Source: Cephalotus follicularis (taxonomy: Eukaryota; Streptophyta; Magnoliopsida; Oxalidales; Cephalotaceae). From it: a DNA stretch of 64,000 bases. Where the stretch lies: contig BDDD01001802.1 of NCBI GenBank assembly GCA_001972305.1, positions 69,554 through 133,553 of the forward strand. The letters run 5' to 3'. Below, one piece after another: positions 44,824-56,224 of the stretch. Numbering within the stretch: the stretch's first letter is position 1; each line of letters begins with the position of its first letter. Made by a program: the position numbers and the translations under genes. Under the pieces are notes generated by a model. That model made no database searches. It was not told the origin of the DNA and saw nothing but the letters and a program-made list of their open reading frames with translations.

Positions 44824-47067
44824 TGTTAGGAATAGGGTGACTCGACAAGCCACTAGGTGGTTGATTATAATTGTAATTAACCTTATATATACAATCTTAA
44901 ATTCATTTAATGTTACATTGTGCAAATTTATTCTGTGATGGCATGTCCTGTGTAAGTATCCCAAACAATATCTATTGTGTCAGTTTAATTTACATATTAA
45001 CTTTACGCACACATGGCGCCCTGCTTGCAAAGGGTTAAATGTTTTCCATGGAGGCTATGAGAATGACTCCCTTACTCCCTTTTGACTAATTGTTCCAAGT
45101 TGTTGGCTTACTATATTTGGACAATAGTTGAACCGGATAGACTTGTCGTAGTTAGGCACGTATCCCAAGAGTGGATGATGGAGTTTCTCATTTCCATTTG
45201 GCTAGAGCCAAGGGCCTAATACGGGGTGCATGCTTAGAACATGTTCATTGAACTTGACCCACCATAGCAAACCTATATGGATAGTCCTACATGTGCCAAT
45301 AGGATTCCTATCTATGTCAGTAATGTATAGTCACTAGGGGACTAGTAGGCAAACTACCTGCACTGGTCCTTAGACCTTAGCGGCTGCTTGACATGAGTAG
45401 TGACTGCATGGCTTTGATTTCCAGCTTACCTAGCTTAGAGAGTTGGCAAACAGCTTGTCTTTGGGTCATGTGGGAGCTGGGTGCTAGTGTGAGCGAGTGC
45501 GCAATATGGGATCATCACACTTATAGGCAGGGTGATCAGCTCTAAACTTTATGTGTCCATTGCAGACTTGGAAAAACCTAGCTAGGTGCCAGTGCACTGA
45601 AAGCTAGGTTTCCAGGGAGGTTAGCCGATAGTCGCAATGTGCCACCAGATTTACAGTCATCTCGGTTTTCATATAGGGTGACACTTATCCATACCCTAGA
45701 CCGTGATCAGAGCTAAGCATGATGAGGGAAATGCTACACACACGCTGACAACAGTAACAAGTTTTGGTTAATTGGAATTCAAACGATCACCGTGAAATTT
45801 AATTTTGAGATTAACTTCACGGAACCGAAAAGAAAAATATTAGATATTTTTCAGGGACTTTTTCGTTGGTCTAGGACCAATGGATTAGTTGTACAAAAAA
45901 TCCGGGATATTCAGAGAATTAATCATTGAACGGGATTTCAAACCAAGCTTTAGGGTCCTGCCTGGTCACTTGTGTGATTGATATATGCTAGGCATATGTC
46001 GAAAGGTGGAGGATAGTACCTAGAGGTATTACCAAGCGAAAAGCATTTTGATTAACTAAGAGCTGCATCATAGTAAAAATGTTCTAGCATGGGCTGAGTG
46101 TTGTTACTACCACATATTAGATATGTGATTGAAGAAGACTTAATATGGTAGACATATTGGGATGATTGGATCATATGTGTGTTGGACACAGATTGGGCTA
46201 TCTTTTGTGATACTTAGAGTGTTCATATTTGACAAGCCCAAATATTAAAGCCCAACCCACCACACTCTTGTCTTCTAGTGGAGACACGGTGTTCATCGCA
46301 TTTAATACAGGCATGGACGGTAGCGTGAGATGCAATCCAATTTGTGTGTGGCGACAACTGAGAAGCAGGCAGACATTAAGTGTTAGACACACATATCTTC
46401 TTTTCTTAGCTAAGAGCACTAGAGCTTCTCCTTCAAGGCCACTGGTTATTCTTTCTTTTGTTAGACAAAAAAAAAGAGAGAGAGAGAAGTTGAGAGTTTC
46501 AAAGGAAACATTTTCCAAACACACTCATCTCCTCTCACCCCTCTCGTGGTCATTGTAGGTGGAAGATCGTTGTACTCTGTATCACTCCTTTATCTATCTT
46601 TACCATTAGCATAGATGGAACTCTCATTGCATCCTAGACTTCTTGGAATCGTCAATGTCCAAGAAATGTCTTACATAGCCATTGATTGAAAGTTCTTATT
46701 GTAGATTGAGTGTTAGGAAGTCAGACCATCTTGGTCTTCCTTTAGATAGCTGGTATACGAGCTTAGGAGATTGTCTTTGAAGTTTGTGGAGAAAGGAAGG
46801 AGCTAGAGTGTTGAGGGAGCTATAGAAGGATGGAGCCTTTCATTATAGGTAATGGATCCTTCTCCTCTTTGTTTTTATCATGTCCCTTTGGTGATATGGT
46901 CTGATTGGTTAGCTAATTAGGTGATCCTAGTCTTTGCATGGATGTTTATGGGCATAGATATTTTAGGGTGTTCTCTGGCTCAAAGCTCTTTAATTAAAAA
47001 ATTAAAATTGGACATCATGAGCACCTATGGCCTAAAACATCCTCTGCACAATTTCACGGTTCCAACA
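44824..47067 (+). repeat. 5' LTR of H
   Basis: Edges are TGTTAGGAAT and GTTCCAACA. Its reverse complement matches K at 14405-15020 and, more weakly, 2125-3733. The overlapping short frames near 46200-46560 on both strands are not conserved in K, so I do not call a gene. Confidence 0.78.
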
Positions 47068-47069
47068 AG

Positions 47070-47081
47070 TGGTATCAGAGC
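47070..47081 (+). promoter_or_regulatory. Primer-binding site of H
   Basis: TGGTATCAGAGC, the exact initiator-Met tRNA type site, lies two bases after the LTR edge. Confidence 0.9.
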
Positions 47082-47177
47082 AAACTAATTGTTACCAATC
47101 AGACCTTTCTTTTTATGCTTAATGTATTGTTCAATTGTTAATGGTTTTGCTCCAGCGTCCACATCGTATATGTGCAT

Positions 47178-47530
47178 GAGCATAGTGCTCTGACGCATTG
47201 CGCTACATGGTATGTTCAAGAGCATAGTGCTCTGATGCATTGTGCTACATGGTCTGCACACGAGCATAGTGTTCTGACGCATTGTGCTGCTTCGTCTACC
47301 TGTGAGCTAAGAGCTCCTCTGGCAATGTACTGCTTGGTCTACCTGCCAACATAGTGCTCTAACGTCGTGCTATGTGGTATGCATGTTAGCTTAGAGCTTC
47401 TCTGGCGATGCGCTGCTTCGTCTGCCTGCAAGCACAGTGCTCTGACCTCGTGCTATGTGGTTTGTCTTTGAGCTTAGAGCTCCTCTGACCATGCGCTGTG
47501 TGGTATGACTGCGACCTTAGAGCTCTGCCT
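47178..47530 (+). repeat. 42-base tandem array in H
   Basis: Eight to nine units of about 42 bases begin GAGCATAGTGCTCTGACGCA and become more divergent to the right, with alternate units reading GAGCTTAGAGCTCCTCTGG. The first three units are nearly identical. AGAGCTCT-type palindromes recur. It starts about 110 bases after the LTR. Confidence 0.85.
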
Positions 47531-48872
47531 ACGTTGTCTGAGGACTGCTAACGCATGTATTCTCTTAAATTATATGGTTAGACCATTAAATTAAATAGTT
47601 TAGAACTATTATAGGGACACTAGATCTTAGAGAGTTTAATGGGAGCTGCAATTGAACAGACCATCATATGTTGATATCTTCTTATTCAATTTAATATATT
47701 AGATGTGATTTATTGAATGCATGATGGTAGGCATATGACCAGACCTAGCTTACTTGTTTCCTTTATGAATGGACATTTAATTGCTTTATTCCATGGATTT
47801 CCTTTGGTTTGTAATAAGGTTGCCTACGTGCACCAATAACTCGTCACCTCGTTAATTCTCTCTAGGATAGAATTCTCTTCTGCCTTCATATGTATTCTCT
47901 TCTTTATTATATTAGATGCAATGTAAGATCAAGATACAGAGAAGCTAGAAGGAGAGGCTGCCCGGAGCTTAAGGAGGAGATTACAAGACTAAGTAAAGGC
48001 CATGAATGCATGGTTGCAATTGTAATAAAGTAGTTTAAATAGTGCACATAGGAGACCCTGTGGTCACACTTGGCTCCTTTGATCACTAATAGCTTAAGTC
48101 CCAAGTTAGGACACTTTCTTTTATGTTGGACATAGGAAGCATGAGTTGGATGTGTTTTTCCTTTACGTCTATGCATGCTCAGCCATAATCAATTGGATTG
48201 GAAGATGAAATTGGATTTTATAAATGGCTTGGTTAAAATAAAATTGGTGAGACCTCAAATTCCTCCAAAGGTTGAAATAATAAGTCTATAAGCGATAGGT
48301 TCACAAGTATAGTGAACCCATCGTTGGCCTTCCACGGTTCTTGCAGAATGGGGTGGGTATATTGTATGCTGTTCATGCCAGGGCTGAGGTATACACTATG
48401 CCCTTACCTATTCAGCTCCAATACAAGGTGCTCGAAGGAAACTTTTATGTCTTGGCACTTGGACATGAACACGTGTTAGTGTCTTAAGACTGACAAATTT
48501 CTTTGATGGTTGTGGGTTTGACTTATACCGGGATCTTGTGACTCGTCCTGACCATCGGTGAGAACACTTGAGCCGGAAGGTCGAATGTATGATCGAATCT
48601 TGCATGGAAGGGTTAGATCCCGATACAGATTGGTGCGTTGTACCTACCAATCTTGGATATTGTGGTCAACATGCCGTGTCAGGGGCCATGATATACCGGT
48701 ATAGATTCTGATCCCCACTAGGAGGCTTAGAGTCTCCCGAGTTCCACATGGAGGGATGAAATACGATTAGAATAGTTGGAGGGGTCATATACACTAAAGA
48801 CTAAGTGTTATGGTTGTAACATTAAAAATGTTGAATCATCTGCTAATATTTTCTCTATTGTCTTGTTATAGG
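47531..48872 (+). mobile_element. Noncoding internal domain of H
   Basis: Collinear with the reverse complement of 114-1450. Blocks match near 47600 (TAGAACTAT...CACTAGAT), 48500 and 48740 (GTTCCACATGGAG). I see no conserved frame, and short open frames differ between the two copies. Confidence 0.65.
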
Positions 48873-51800
48873 TGTTGGGAACGGTAGAAGGCTCGGCGCA
48901 GCGGAAGAACCAAAACCTATCAATCATGGGCATTAGGTGTATAGGGTGATCAATTTTAATTTTCTATCAAATGATTGATCCCCAAGCAATGGGATACCCT
49001 AACCAATGTCCACAATTGTCCCAATAAGGCCAAGGAACCCTAATAGCGCGTCCAGCGAAACCAAAAGAACCATCAAAGCATAAAGGAGAAACGGGTTTGG
49101 GGTAAGAGTTACCGTAAACACTTACTTCAATCACAAACAATTGAATTAAGGGAACACACACAAACCCTAGCAATTGCAACCCACAAACCCGAACCATGGA
49201 AATCCCTAACCCTAAGAGATTGTAATGGTTAACTCCAAAAACAAAGAGAGTTCGGCCAAGGTTAACAAAATTTAGCCACAACCCGAAACAACATGCTATA
49301 ACCCAACACAAGACAAACAAAAACACATATAAAAGTTCATCTTGGGTTTGGCTTGGGTTGGCAAACCCTAGCCCCAATCTGAATCCACAAAGAGGGAATA
49401 AGAAAATGACTACCTCAGGTGATGGCTCCTTCCTTCAAGAGCTCCCTCATCACTTTAATCCCAAAATTCCAAGAAATTCCTAAGCTTCTCCTTAAGCCAC
49501 GGATAAGGAAGAAGATGATGGAGGTCTATGTGTTTAACCTACACTAAAACTCTATAGGTAAAGATAAGATGCAATGCACAAGTTATCTCCACCTATATTG
49601 AGCTTTGAGGGGTGAAAGAAGGGTTGAAAATGGCGTCTTCATCACCCATAACTTTTTGGGGTCGACGCATGCACATCATGGCATCAATGCCTATTTCGGA
49701 TGAGACAGAAAGAGAAGAAAGAGAAACGCACGGGCTTGAAGTGAAATATAGGAAGAGTAAAGTGTGTTTAATCATTTAAGATATCTTGTCTTATATGCAT
49801 TTTTTTCCATTCTCATTAAATGCTCAATGTCCACTCTTTGGCTTGTTGAGCACACTTCCCATTTACCCACCAACTTCCCATAAGCTAGAAAATGTCGTGC
49901 GTCAGCCCAGCATGGCATCAATGCCATGTGTCTCATCCTATCATGGCGTCGACGCACACGATAAGATGAAACATGCGTCTTGTCTCATCCAGACATAGAG
50001 TCAACGCATGCTTTTCATGGCATCAACGCATAAAGTCTCTGGATACCATGGCGTCAACGCATGCTCTCCATAGCGTTGATGCGACGTGTCCTTCTATCAT
50101 GACGTTAATGCAATGCTCTTCATGGCATTAATGCGTAACGATGGATAAGACTTTGTATCTCTTCCTATCTTACTGGTGTCAACTATTGGAACCTTATGGC
50201 GATTTAGCAATAAAATATCTAGATGCATAAAACCCTATTATATATATTGTGTGATCATCTCACGAATTTCAAGCCATATGGTTCGTTTCCAGGATCTTTT
50301 GAGCATACATATATAGTTAGATATAAAACAATAGGGAGGAGTAGGCAGAATTACTCACATGAATGGAGCGGCTCCTTCCTTCTTCCAATGAGTCTTCTTG
50401 CTTTCGAAAGCACAGCTACTTGTTGAACATTTGAAACGTTCTAGCTTCCAAGTATAGAAAGCCTCCAAGCTATCCATACCAAGCTTCAATCTCCAACATG
50501 TAAGCTTCGCAAGCTATCAACACTTGATTGTATGAGAGAGAGAAAGAGAGAGGCGGCTAGGGTTTTGAATAATAGAGCAAAAGTCATTTTATTGTGAATA
50601 GGGAGATGTGTTTATATATTAGCTGCTACACTAATCCTGTTTAAACACAGTCTCCTAATTCAACCATCCCTATTACTTAAAAGGAATCCCTTTCCTTTTA
50701 AATCTCTTTCTTTCTTTAATATAATTAATCTCATTAAATATAATTAGGAAATAATATCCCAATTATTTTTCTCTCATCACGTTTTGGAAATATATGCCCG
50801 CATTGTGTGTGACCCTGTGGGTTCACTATTACGTTAGCCGTAGGATTAATATTGTGACACTCACAATCATCCAATTAAATATTTATTATCAAATAAAAAA
50901 TATTCTCTTGAATATATCGAATTAAAACTCTTTTAATTCTTTTCTTCCAAGATTAATTTATCAATTTAATCTCGGACATCCTACTGGTCGACATCGACAT
51001 CTAGCAATGCATAACGACCCCCAGGTCATATGAATCATTTACGAACCACTATTTACAGGTACATGAACGTATAGTCCCCCCATTGACAATGCTCTAATTA
51101 AATCTAGGGTACGGATTATGTCAGTCTCCAATAATTTAATCTTTAGCCTCATGACTATCTTTCATTACCCTAAATAATATTAGAGGTGCCCCTCTAATAT
51201 TCAACCAATGATATCACACTCGTGATATCGTGGCTAGCCTGGCTAGGCGTTTAATCGCTAACGAAAATCATCCTGAGCATAATCTTCTTTTACTAGAAGC
51301 AAATGGATTCATTGTTGCCAGTCCACATGCCTCCATGCATAAGCGTACTATGTCCAACTAATGCATGTATACACTGCATATAAAATGTATTTAATCATCA
51401 TCAAAACACAGTACCCTATGCACAAGACATCCAGTGACGGCTCATGTCCAAGGACTACATGCACCACTGTAAAATAAGAATTTTGTCTGACATGTAAGTA
51501 AAACTCCATATAGATATTCTATCAACAGTCACCTTCGGTGAAATCATTAGATGAGCACCCACGTAGTTGACATAGCATCATCCATGCGAGTGAGTGTGAG
51601 ATCAATCACCCTCTACTTACCGATCTGACAGTACGTGCTGGTCTATCCGGATTGATCATGCCCTGAGTGTCAATCCTATGACCAGGAAGATTCAAAATAA
51701 AGTTTGCTGAGATGCCAACTCTCACATCACGATCTCATCAAGAACTTGGTTCTGTAACTTCATTCAAGGACAGTCATTAATTATTATTGATGTATTAAAG

Positions 51801-51916
51801 AACTGAACTCATAGCCATTGATAAAACATAAACATCTTTTTTGAATTTATAAATCATTTATACAAGACAAAGTAAATACAAGCTCAACACTTGCTTGAAG
51901 CACTTCATCTCTAACA
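48873..51916 (-). repeat. 3' LTR of copia element I, possibly composite
   Basis: The right edge, CTCTAACA at 51916, sits next to a purine tract and the copia RNase H end, so it is a true LTR start on the minus strand. The left edge TGTTGGGAACGG at 48873 is a good LTR terminus and cuts element H. The length of 3044 bp is large, and a GGCTCCTTCCTTC landmark occurs twice (49424 and 50369). The stretch may therefore be one long LTR with a duplication or two fragments. The partner LTR lies outside the window. Confidence 0.6.
49660..50135. repeat. ATGGCGTCAACGCATGC motif array
   Basis: Variants of ATGGCGTCAACGCATGC and GGCATCAATGC recur about ten to twelve times at 25-40-base spacing. Many differ by C-to-T or G-to-A at CpG, as expected from loss of methylated cytosines. 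Confidence 0.65.
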
Positions 51917-51930
51917 ATCTCCCACTAAGT
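51917..51930 (-). promoter_or_regulatory. Polypurine tract of I
   Basis: On the minus strand the tract reads CTTAGTGGGAGAT, directly before the LTR start TGTTAGAG. This AGTGGGAGATT form is common in plant copia elements. Confidence 0.8.
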
Positions 51931-51931
51931 G

Positions 51932-52657
51932 CTAAAGCCAGTTGCCATAGTGTCTCACACCCATAGCATTAAGGTGTCTGTCAAAAACCGCCTTTGGTAG
52001 TGCCTTAGTAAGCGGGTCTACAATATTGTCTTCACTTGGAACTCGTTCCACTTTTATATCTCCACGATCAACGATCTCAGGTATAAGATGAAAACGCCTA
52101 AGAATGTGCTTAGACTTTGAGTACGATCTAGGCTCCTTGGATTGCGCTATCGCTCCATTGTTATAACAATACAAAGATATTGGATATTCAATGTCAGGAA
52201 CTAAACCCAAATCTTCGATGAACTTCTTCATCCATACACCTTCCTTAGCAACTTCCAATGCCACAATGTATTCAGCTTCAGTCACTGAATCCGCAGTGGT
52301 AGGTTTCTTGGAACTCTTCCAGCTCACTACTCCACCATTCAAGGTGAACACAAACCCCGATGTTGACTTTGAATCAACCACATCTGTCTAAAAATTAGAG
52401 TTAGTAAAACCCTCAATCTTGAAATCTTTTCCTCCATACATCAAGAATAAATCCTTAGTCCTATTAAGGTACTTGAGAATATCTTTGCCAGACTTCCAGT
52501 GACTCTCACCTGGATCTGACTGATATCTGGCTGTAACACTTACAGCATATGCGATATCTGGTCTAGTGCAAAGCATAGCATACATGACGCTTCCAATTGC
52601 TGAAGCATGTGGAATGTGCATCATCCTTTGTCTTTCTTCTGCTGTCTTGGGAGACAT
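51932..52657 (-). pseudogene. pol: RNase H and end of RT of copia element I
   Basis: Two open blocks, 52388-52657 and 51932-52381, form the C-terminal half of the copia polyprotein. The first has SAIGSVMYAMLCTRPDIAYAV and LKYLNRTKDLFLMYGG. The second has STSGFVFTLNGGVVSW, TADSVTEAEYIVALEVAKEGVW, ISLYCYNNGAIAQSKEP, HILRRFHLIPEIV and DPLTKALPKAVFDRHL. A stop between them near 52385 breaks the DS of the RNase H start. The order PR-INT-RT-RNase H with RNase H last is typical of Ty1/copia. Confidence 0.9.
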
Positions 52658-53626
52658 CTACTTAGAAAGTGAAATTCCATGACATAGAGATAGATAACCT
52701 CTCTTGGAATTTTCCATGCCAAACAGCTTAAGCACTTTGTCAATGTACAAAGACTGGGACAACCGTATCATCCTTTTTGATCTATCTCTATAGACCGTTA
52801 TTCCCAGGATATAGGAAGCTTCTCCCAAGTCTTTCATGGAGAAAACTCCGGATAACCAAGTCTTTACGTTTGACAACATGATCACATCATTTCCTATAAG
52901 GAGTATGTCATCAATGTACAAGACTAGAAATGTCACGGAGCTCCCACTAACCTTTTCATACACACATGGTTCATCTCGATTCTTAATGAAATCAAACTGT
53001 TTTTTATCTCATCGAATCGGATGTTCCAACTTCTCGAAGCTTGCTTTAGTCCATAAATGGACTTCTTAAGCTTGCACACTTTCTGGTCCTCACCAATGGA
53101 TATGAAACCCTCAGGTTGAGTCATATAAATGTCTTCATCAATGTTTCCATTGAGAAAATAAGTTTTCACATCCATTTGCCATATCTCATAGTCAAAATGT
53201 GCCACTATAGCAAGTAAAATCCCAATTGATTTAAGCATGGCTACCGGAGTGAAAGTTTCCTCATAATCAATCCCTTCCCGTTGGTTCTAACCTTTGGCTA
53301 CAAGCCTAGGTTTGAAGGTCTTTACCTTTCCATCATCTCCAATCTTCCTTTTGAAAATCCATTTGCAACCTAATGGTTTAACCCCTTCGGGTGCATCCAC
53401 TAGATCCCAAACTTTATTGGAGTACATGGATTCCATTTCGGAATTCATGGTATTAAGCCATTTCTCCGAGTCCATATCGCATATGGCTTCTTTGTAGCTT
53501 ACCGAATCATCATTCATGACAGTTAACTCTTTAGTACCTTCAATGAGAAAGCTACCATAGTATCTCTCAGGTTCCCTAGGTAATCGGGTAGTTCTACGTA
53601 GAGGTTGTGTATCTGTGGTAGCTTAC
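52658..53626 (-). pseudogene. pol: Reverse transcriptase of copia element I
   Basis: The block 53287-53517 carries CDMDSEKWLNTMNSEMESMY, NKVWDLVDAPEGVKPLGCKW and FKPRLVAKG. 52933-53238 has IWQMDVKTYFLNGNIDEDIY and KSIYGLKQASRSW. 52658-52963 has FLVLYIDDILLIGND with the catalytic YIDD intact. A stop near 53288 and a frameshift near 52960 break it. It is upstream-truncated by E2 at 53627 and the linker resumes at 63452. Long LTRs and motif style suggest a Tork/Angela-type element, which I cannot confirm. Confidence 0.9.
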
Positions 53627-56181
53627 TGTCACACCCCGTTTTTCCAAGAGGTTAACATTAAAGCGGTAAGGCAATCAACACAAAAATAATTCAGCTTATG
53701 TGATAAAACGTGTAAACAAAATCTTCGATAGCAGAAGCAATAACAATAATAAGCTGAATTTAAATATGTATCACGCATCACATACTACGTGATACCCAAC
53801 ATGTTTATATAAAACCCAACATCATAGTCGATCGCCCAAAACGGAGCGTGATAAACAGTACGGGATAACAAAATAACCTTTGTTACAATAATCCAGTTTA
53901 CATAGTCATTGTTCATTCAGTACAAAAAAACAAGAGAAATAGCTTAGTCTTCTCCTTAAGTCTCCTTGTGTGCTCCATATCAAAACCCACTCCGTCAATC
54001 TGTTACAGTAGGGGGGTTAGCCTTTGTCCTCACTCGGCTATGTAGAAAAGTTTATGTATACAGCTTAAGGTCAAAGGTAATGCATGTCATGAATGAATGC
54101 ATAGTGATGCAGTACGACATGTAATTTTCACAATAATTATATCTCTGTATGTACATATAAAAATATGTGCATGTTCACAGTACAAGTATAACCTCATAAG
54201 TTATATCAACACAAGCAGTAAATACGTCCCAAAAGGAACCAGACACACCAGTCGTCATAACCGTCGCCACCTCCTGGCCCCAACGTCATGCACTCTTACC
54301 CCATCCCCGTTTGCGAACGGTTTTGGAGCAAGTCCCCCATATGTTGCTTAGCACGGTGGCTAAACCAACAGCAAGTTACTAGCACAATGGCAGAGTAATC
54401 AACAGGCACAAGCATTGCACAGTACAAGTCAAGCAATAAATATAATTACCTGATCAAATATATTTATTCGAAATATATTACTCCGTTCACAAGTTGTGAT
54501 AAGTTATAAAACTTAAAACCATACATTTGATTGTGTAATCAATCCTTTAAAACATTTCTCCGCCCTTGGAATTACTTCCCCAGTTATTTCGAAAATATAT
54601 AAAATCGTAAGTTGACAAATATATATTTTCGCAAGATAATGATTTTAGTAATCATGCAAGTGTTCCAAGATGGTTAATACATTTTAGAAATCAACCATAA
54701 TGCAATCCACAGTATAGTAGTAGTTCAAATGCAGGGCAAACATATGCTCAGAATGCACCTAGGGTTGTTGGTAATTAACCTAGGCCTATCACCTTCTCTA
54801 AAGGTTCAGTTTCTGTTATAACAGTCGGCTGTTTTTCCATAACAGTCGGCTAGATCCTTGAGTCAGTCGACTGTTCTTCCCCAACAGTAGGCTTGTTCAT
54901 CACGAGTATTCGGCAGTCAGGTGTCTTTCTTCGACAGTCGACTGTCCTGGGCAAAAGCGCATGCACAGTCGACTGTTCTCATATGACAGTCGACTGGATG
55001 ATCGAGTAGTCGACTGTTTTTCTTAAATAGTCGGCTGTTATGGATTGGACAGTACCAGTAATTCACTTCTAAATCCATTCAACAAGCAATTGAAACCATT
55101 CCACGCGTATTCATATCACATAATATCATCAGTAATCATATCATGGTCTAAAACACAACTCAGTTCATGCATTGTTCTCCGTTTTCATTCATATTTCAAG
55201 TGATATTCAAACATGGTATTGCATGAAAACCAATCCATCACTTCATCCAAAACTCAGTGTGCATGTTAGGTTATTTATTAACATTAACCACAACATCAAT
55301 ATAGAAATCCACAACCAGCAACTGCACCATTCATTTATAAGCTCATTACTCTTAACTTAAAATGCATGCATAGAATTCTCTACTATTTTCCCCTACCTTT
55401 GATTTCAAGCTAGAAATCGAAAGTCCACCTCTTTGTGTCTCCTTTCCAGCGTCTTTGAGCCTCCCAGTAGCTCCAAGGACAGTCCAGTAGGTTCCAACCG
55501 AGCTCCAAGCTTGACAATGAGGAATCCTCTCAATTCTCACTATTTTCTCTCTCAAATTCTCACTGTTTCTCTCTCAATTTCTCTGGTACTTTCTTATCAT
55601 ATTGCAGGGTCAGAGAGACAAAGGGAAGGAAGCATTTATGCAGTCTTCTCCCATCAGCCCATTTTTGCATGGCACCTTGAACCTTCTCTCACATTTACAC
55701 TTGCATGCACACACACTTGTCATTCTTTCTCTTCCTTTTTATCCTTGCAGGTTCTGGCGTGGTGGTGCATGCTCAACACGTTTTATTTATCATCAGATGT
55801 TGCCTGCAAGATGCTTTATCAGTGGCTGCATGTGATCTTGTCACATGCAAATGAAACAGAGCACGATCCAGTAAGCTGCCTTTACTTGGCAGTCGGCTGT
55901 TCGCCTGGCAGTCTGTTGCCAAGTGTCACGACAATTGGCCAGTGGACTGGTTCATCCCACCAGTCGACTGCTTCCACACGCAGCCATCCAGTCGGCTGGT
56001 CTTCTGTGCCAGTCGACTGCCTCCAGTAAACTTACCAAGTAATTACGCTTCTAACTACATAATTGACTTAATATCGACATCGACATCATCAATGTCAGAG
56101 AAAACCATCATTTTATTAATCCCACAAATAAAGCACATTTACATTGCGAAATTGCAATACGTGAAAATTTTGGGCGTTACA
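53627..56181 (-). repeat. 3' LTR of E2
   Basis: Contains two CAGTCGACTG-type clusters (54820-55040 and 55890-56030). On the minus strand an AAAG|GTAGGGG donor-like site at 55396 and CTAAC...GTAACAG acceptor-like site at 54000 are 1397 bases apart. The 198-residue open frame at 55433-56029 is LTR sequence on the opposite strand and is not a gene. Confidence 0.95.
54000..55396 (-). other. Candidate leader intron, E2 3' LTR
   Basis: The donor AAAG|GTAGGG follows a GAGAGA-rich leader. The acceptor has a CTAAC branch-like site about 16 bases before CAG|ATTG. The 5' LTR has the same pair (62666 to 61271, 1396 bases), and solo LTRs E and E' keep both sites. Between the branch site and CAG the bases differ among the copies while both signals stay. 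Confidence 0.5.
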
Positions 56182-56197
56182 ATCACCCCTCCTTCAA
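56182..56197 (-). promoter_or_regulatory. Polypurine tract of E2
   Basis: On the minus strand TTGAAGGAGGGGTGAT ends at the 3' LTR start, matching the tract of D with one change. Confidence 0.85.
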
Positions 56198-56224
56198 AGA
56201 AATTCGTCCTCGAATTTACATGTA

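Larger units (their letters stand above)
44824..48872 (+). mobile_element. LARD-like non-autonomous LTR element H, truncated
   Basis: A 2244-bp LTR (TGTTAGGAAT...GTTCCAACA) is followed after two bases by an exact iMet primer site and about 1.8 kb with no gag or pol frame. It is interrupted at 48873 by copia element I. The minus-strand element K is collinear with it over both LTR and internal domain. The LTR style (TGTTGG/TGTTAG termini) and partial similarity to the LTR of I suggest a Ty1/copia-like ancestry. The proposed target duplication is CTTCT at 44819-44823; the other end is not visible. Confidence 0.75.

Noticed and set aside
46229-46558. 109-residue frame overlapping a 108-residue frame on the other strand
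   Set aside because: Both are in the H LTR. Mirror frames of equal length are a composition effect, and K does not keep them.
47178-47530. Possible CRISPR array
   Set aside because: Units are contiguous and degrade gradually with no unique spacers, and the context is a plant retroelement.
48967-49377. 136-residue minus-strand hydrophobic frame
   Set aside because: It is in the LTR at 48873. The related K LTR (2125-2600) has no matching frame, so a membrane protein is not supported.
55433-56029. 198-residue plus-strand open frame, duplicated in part at 63015-63299
   Set aside because: It lies in the E2 LTR on the strand opposite to the element, covers the leader and motif cluster, and is shortened in the other LTR.
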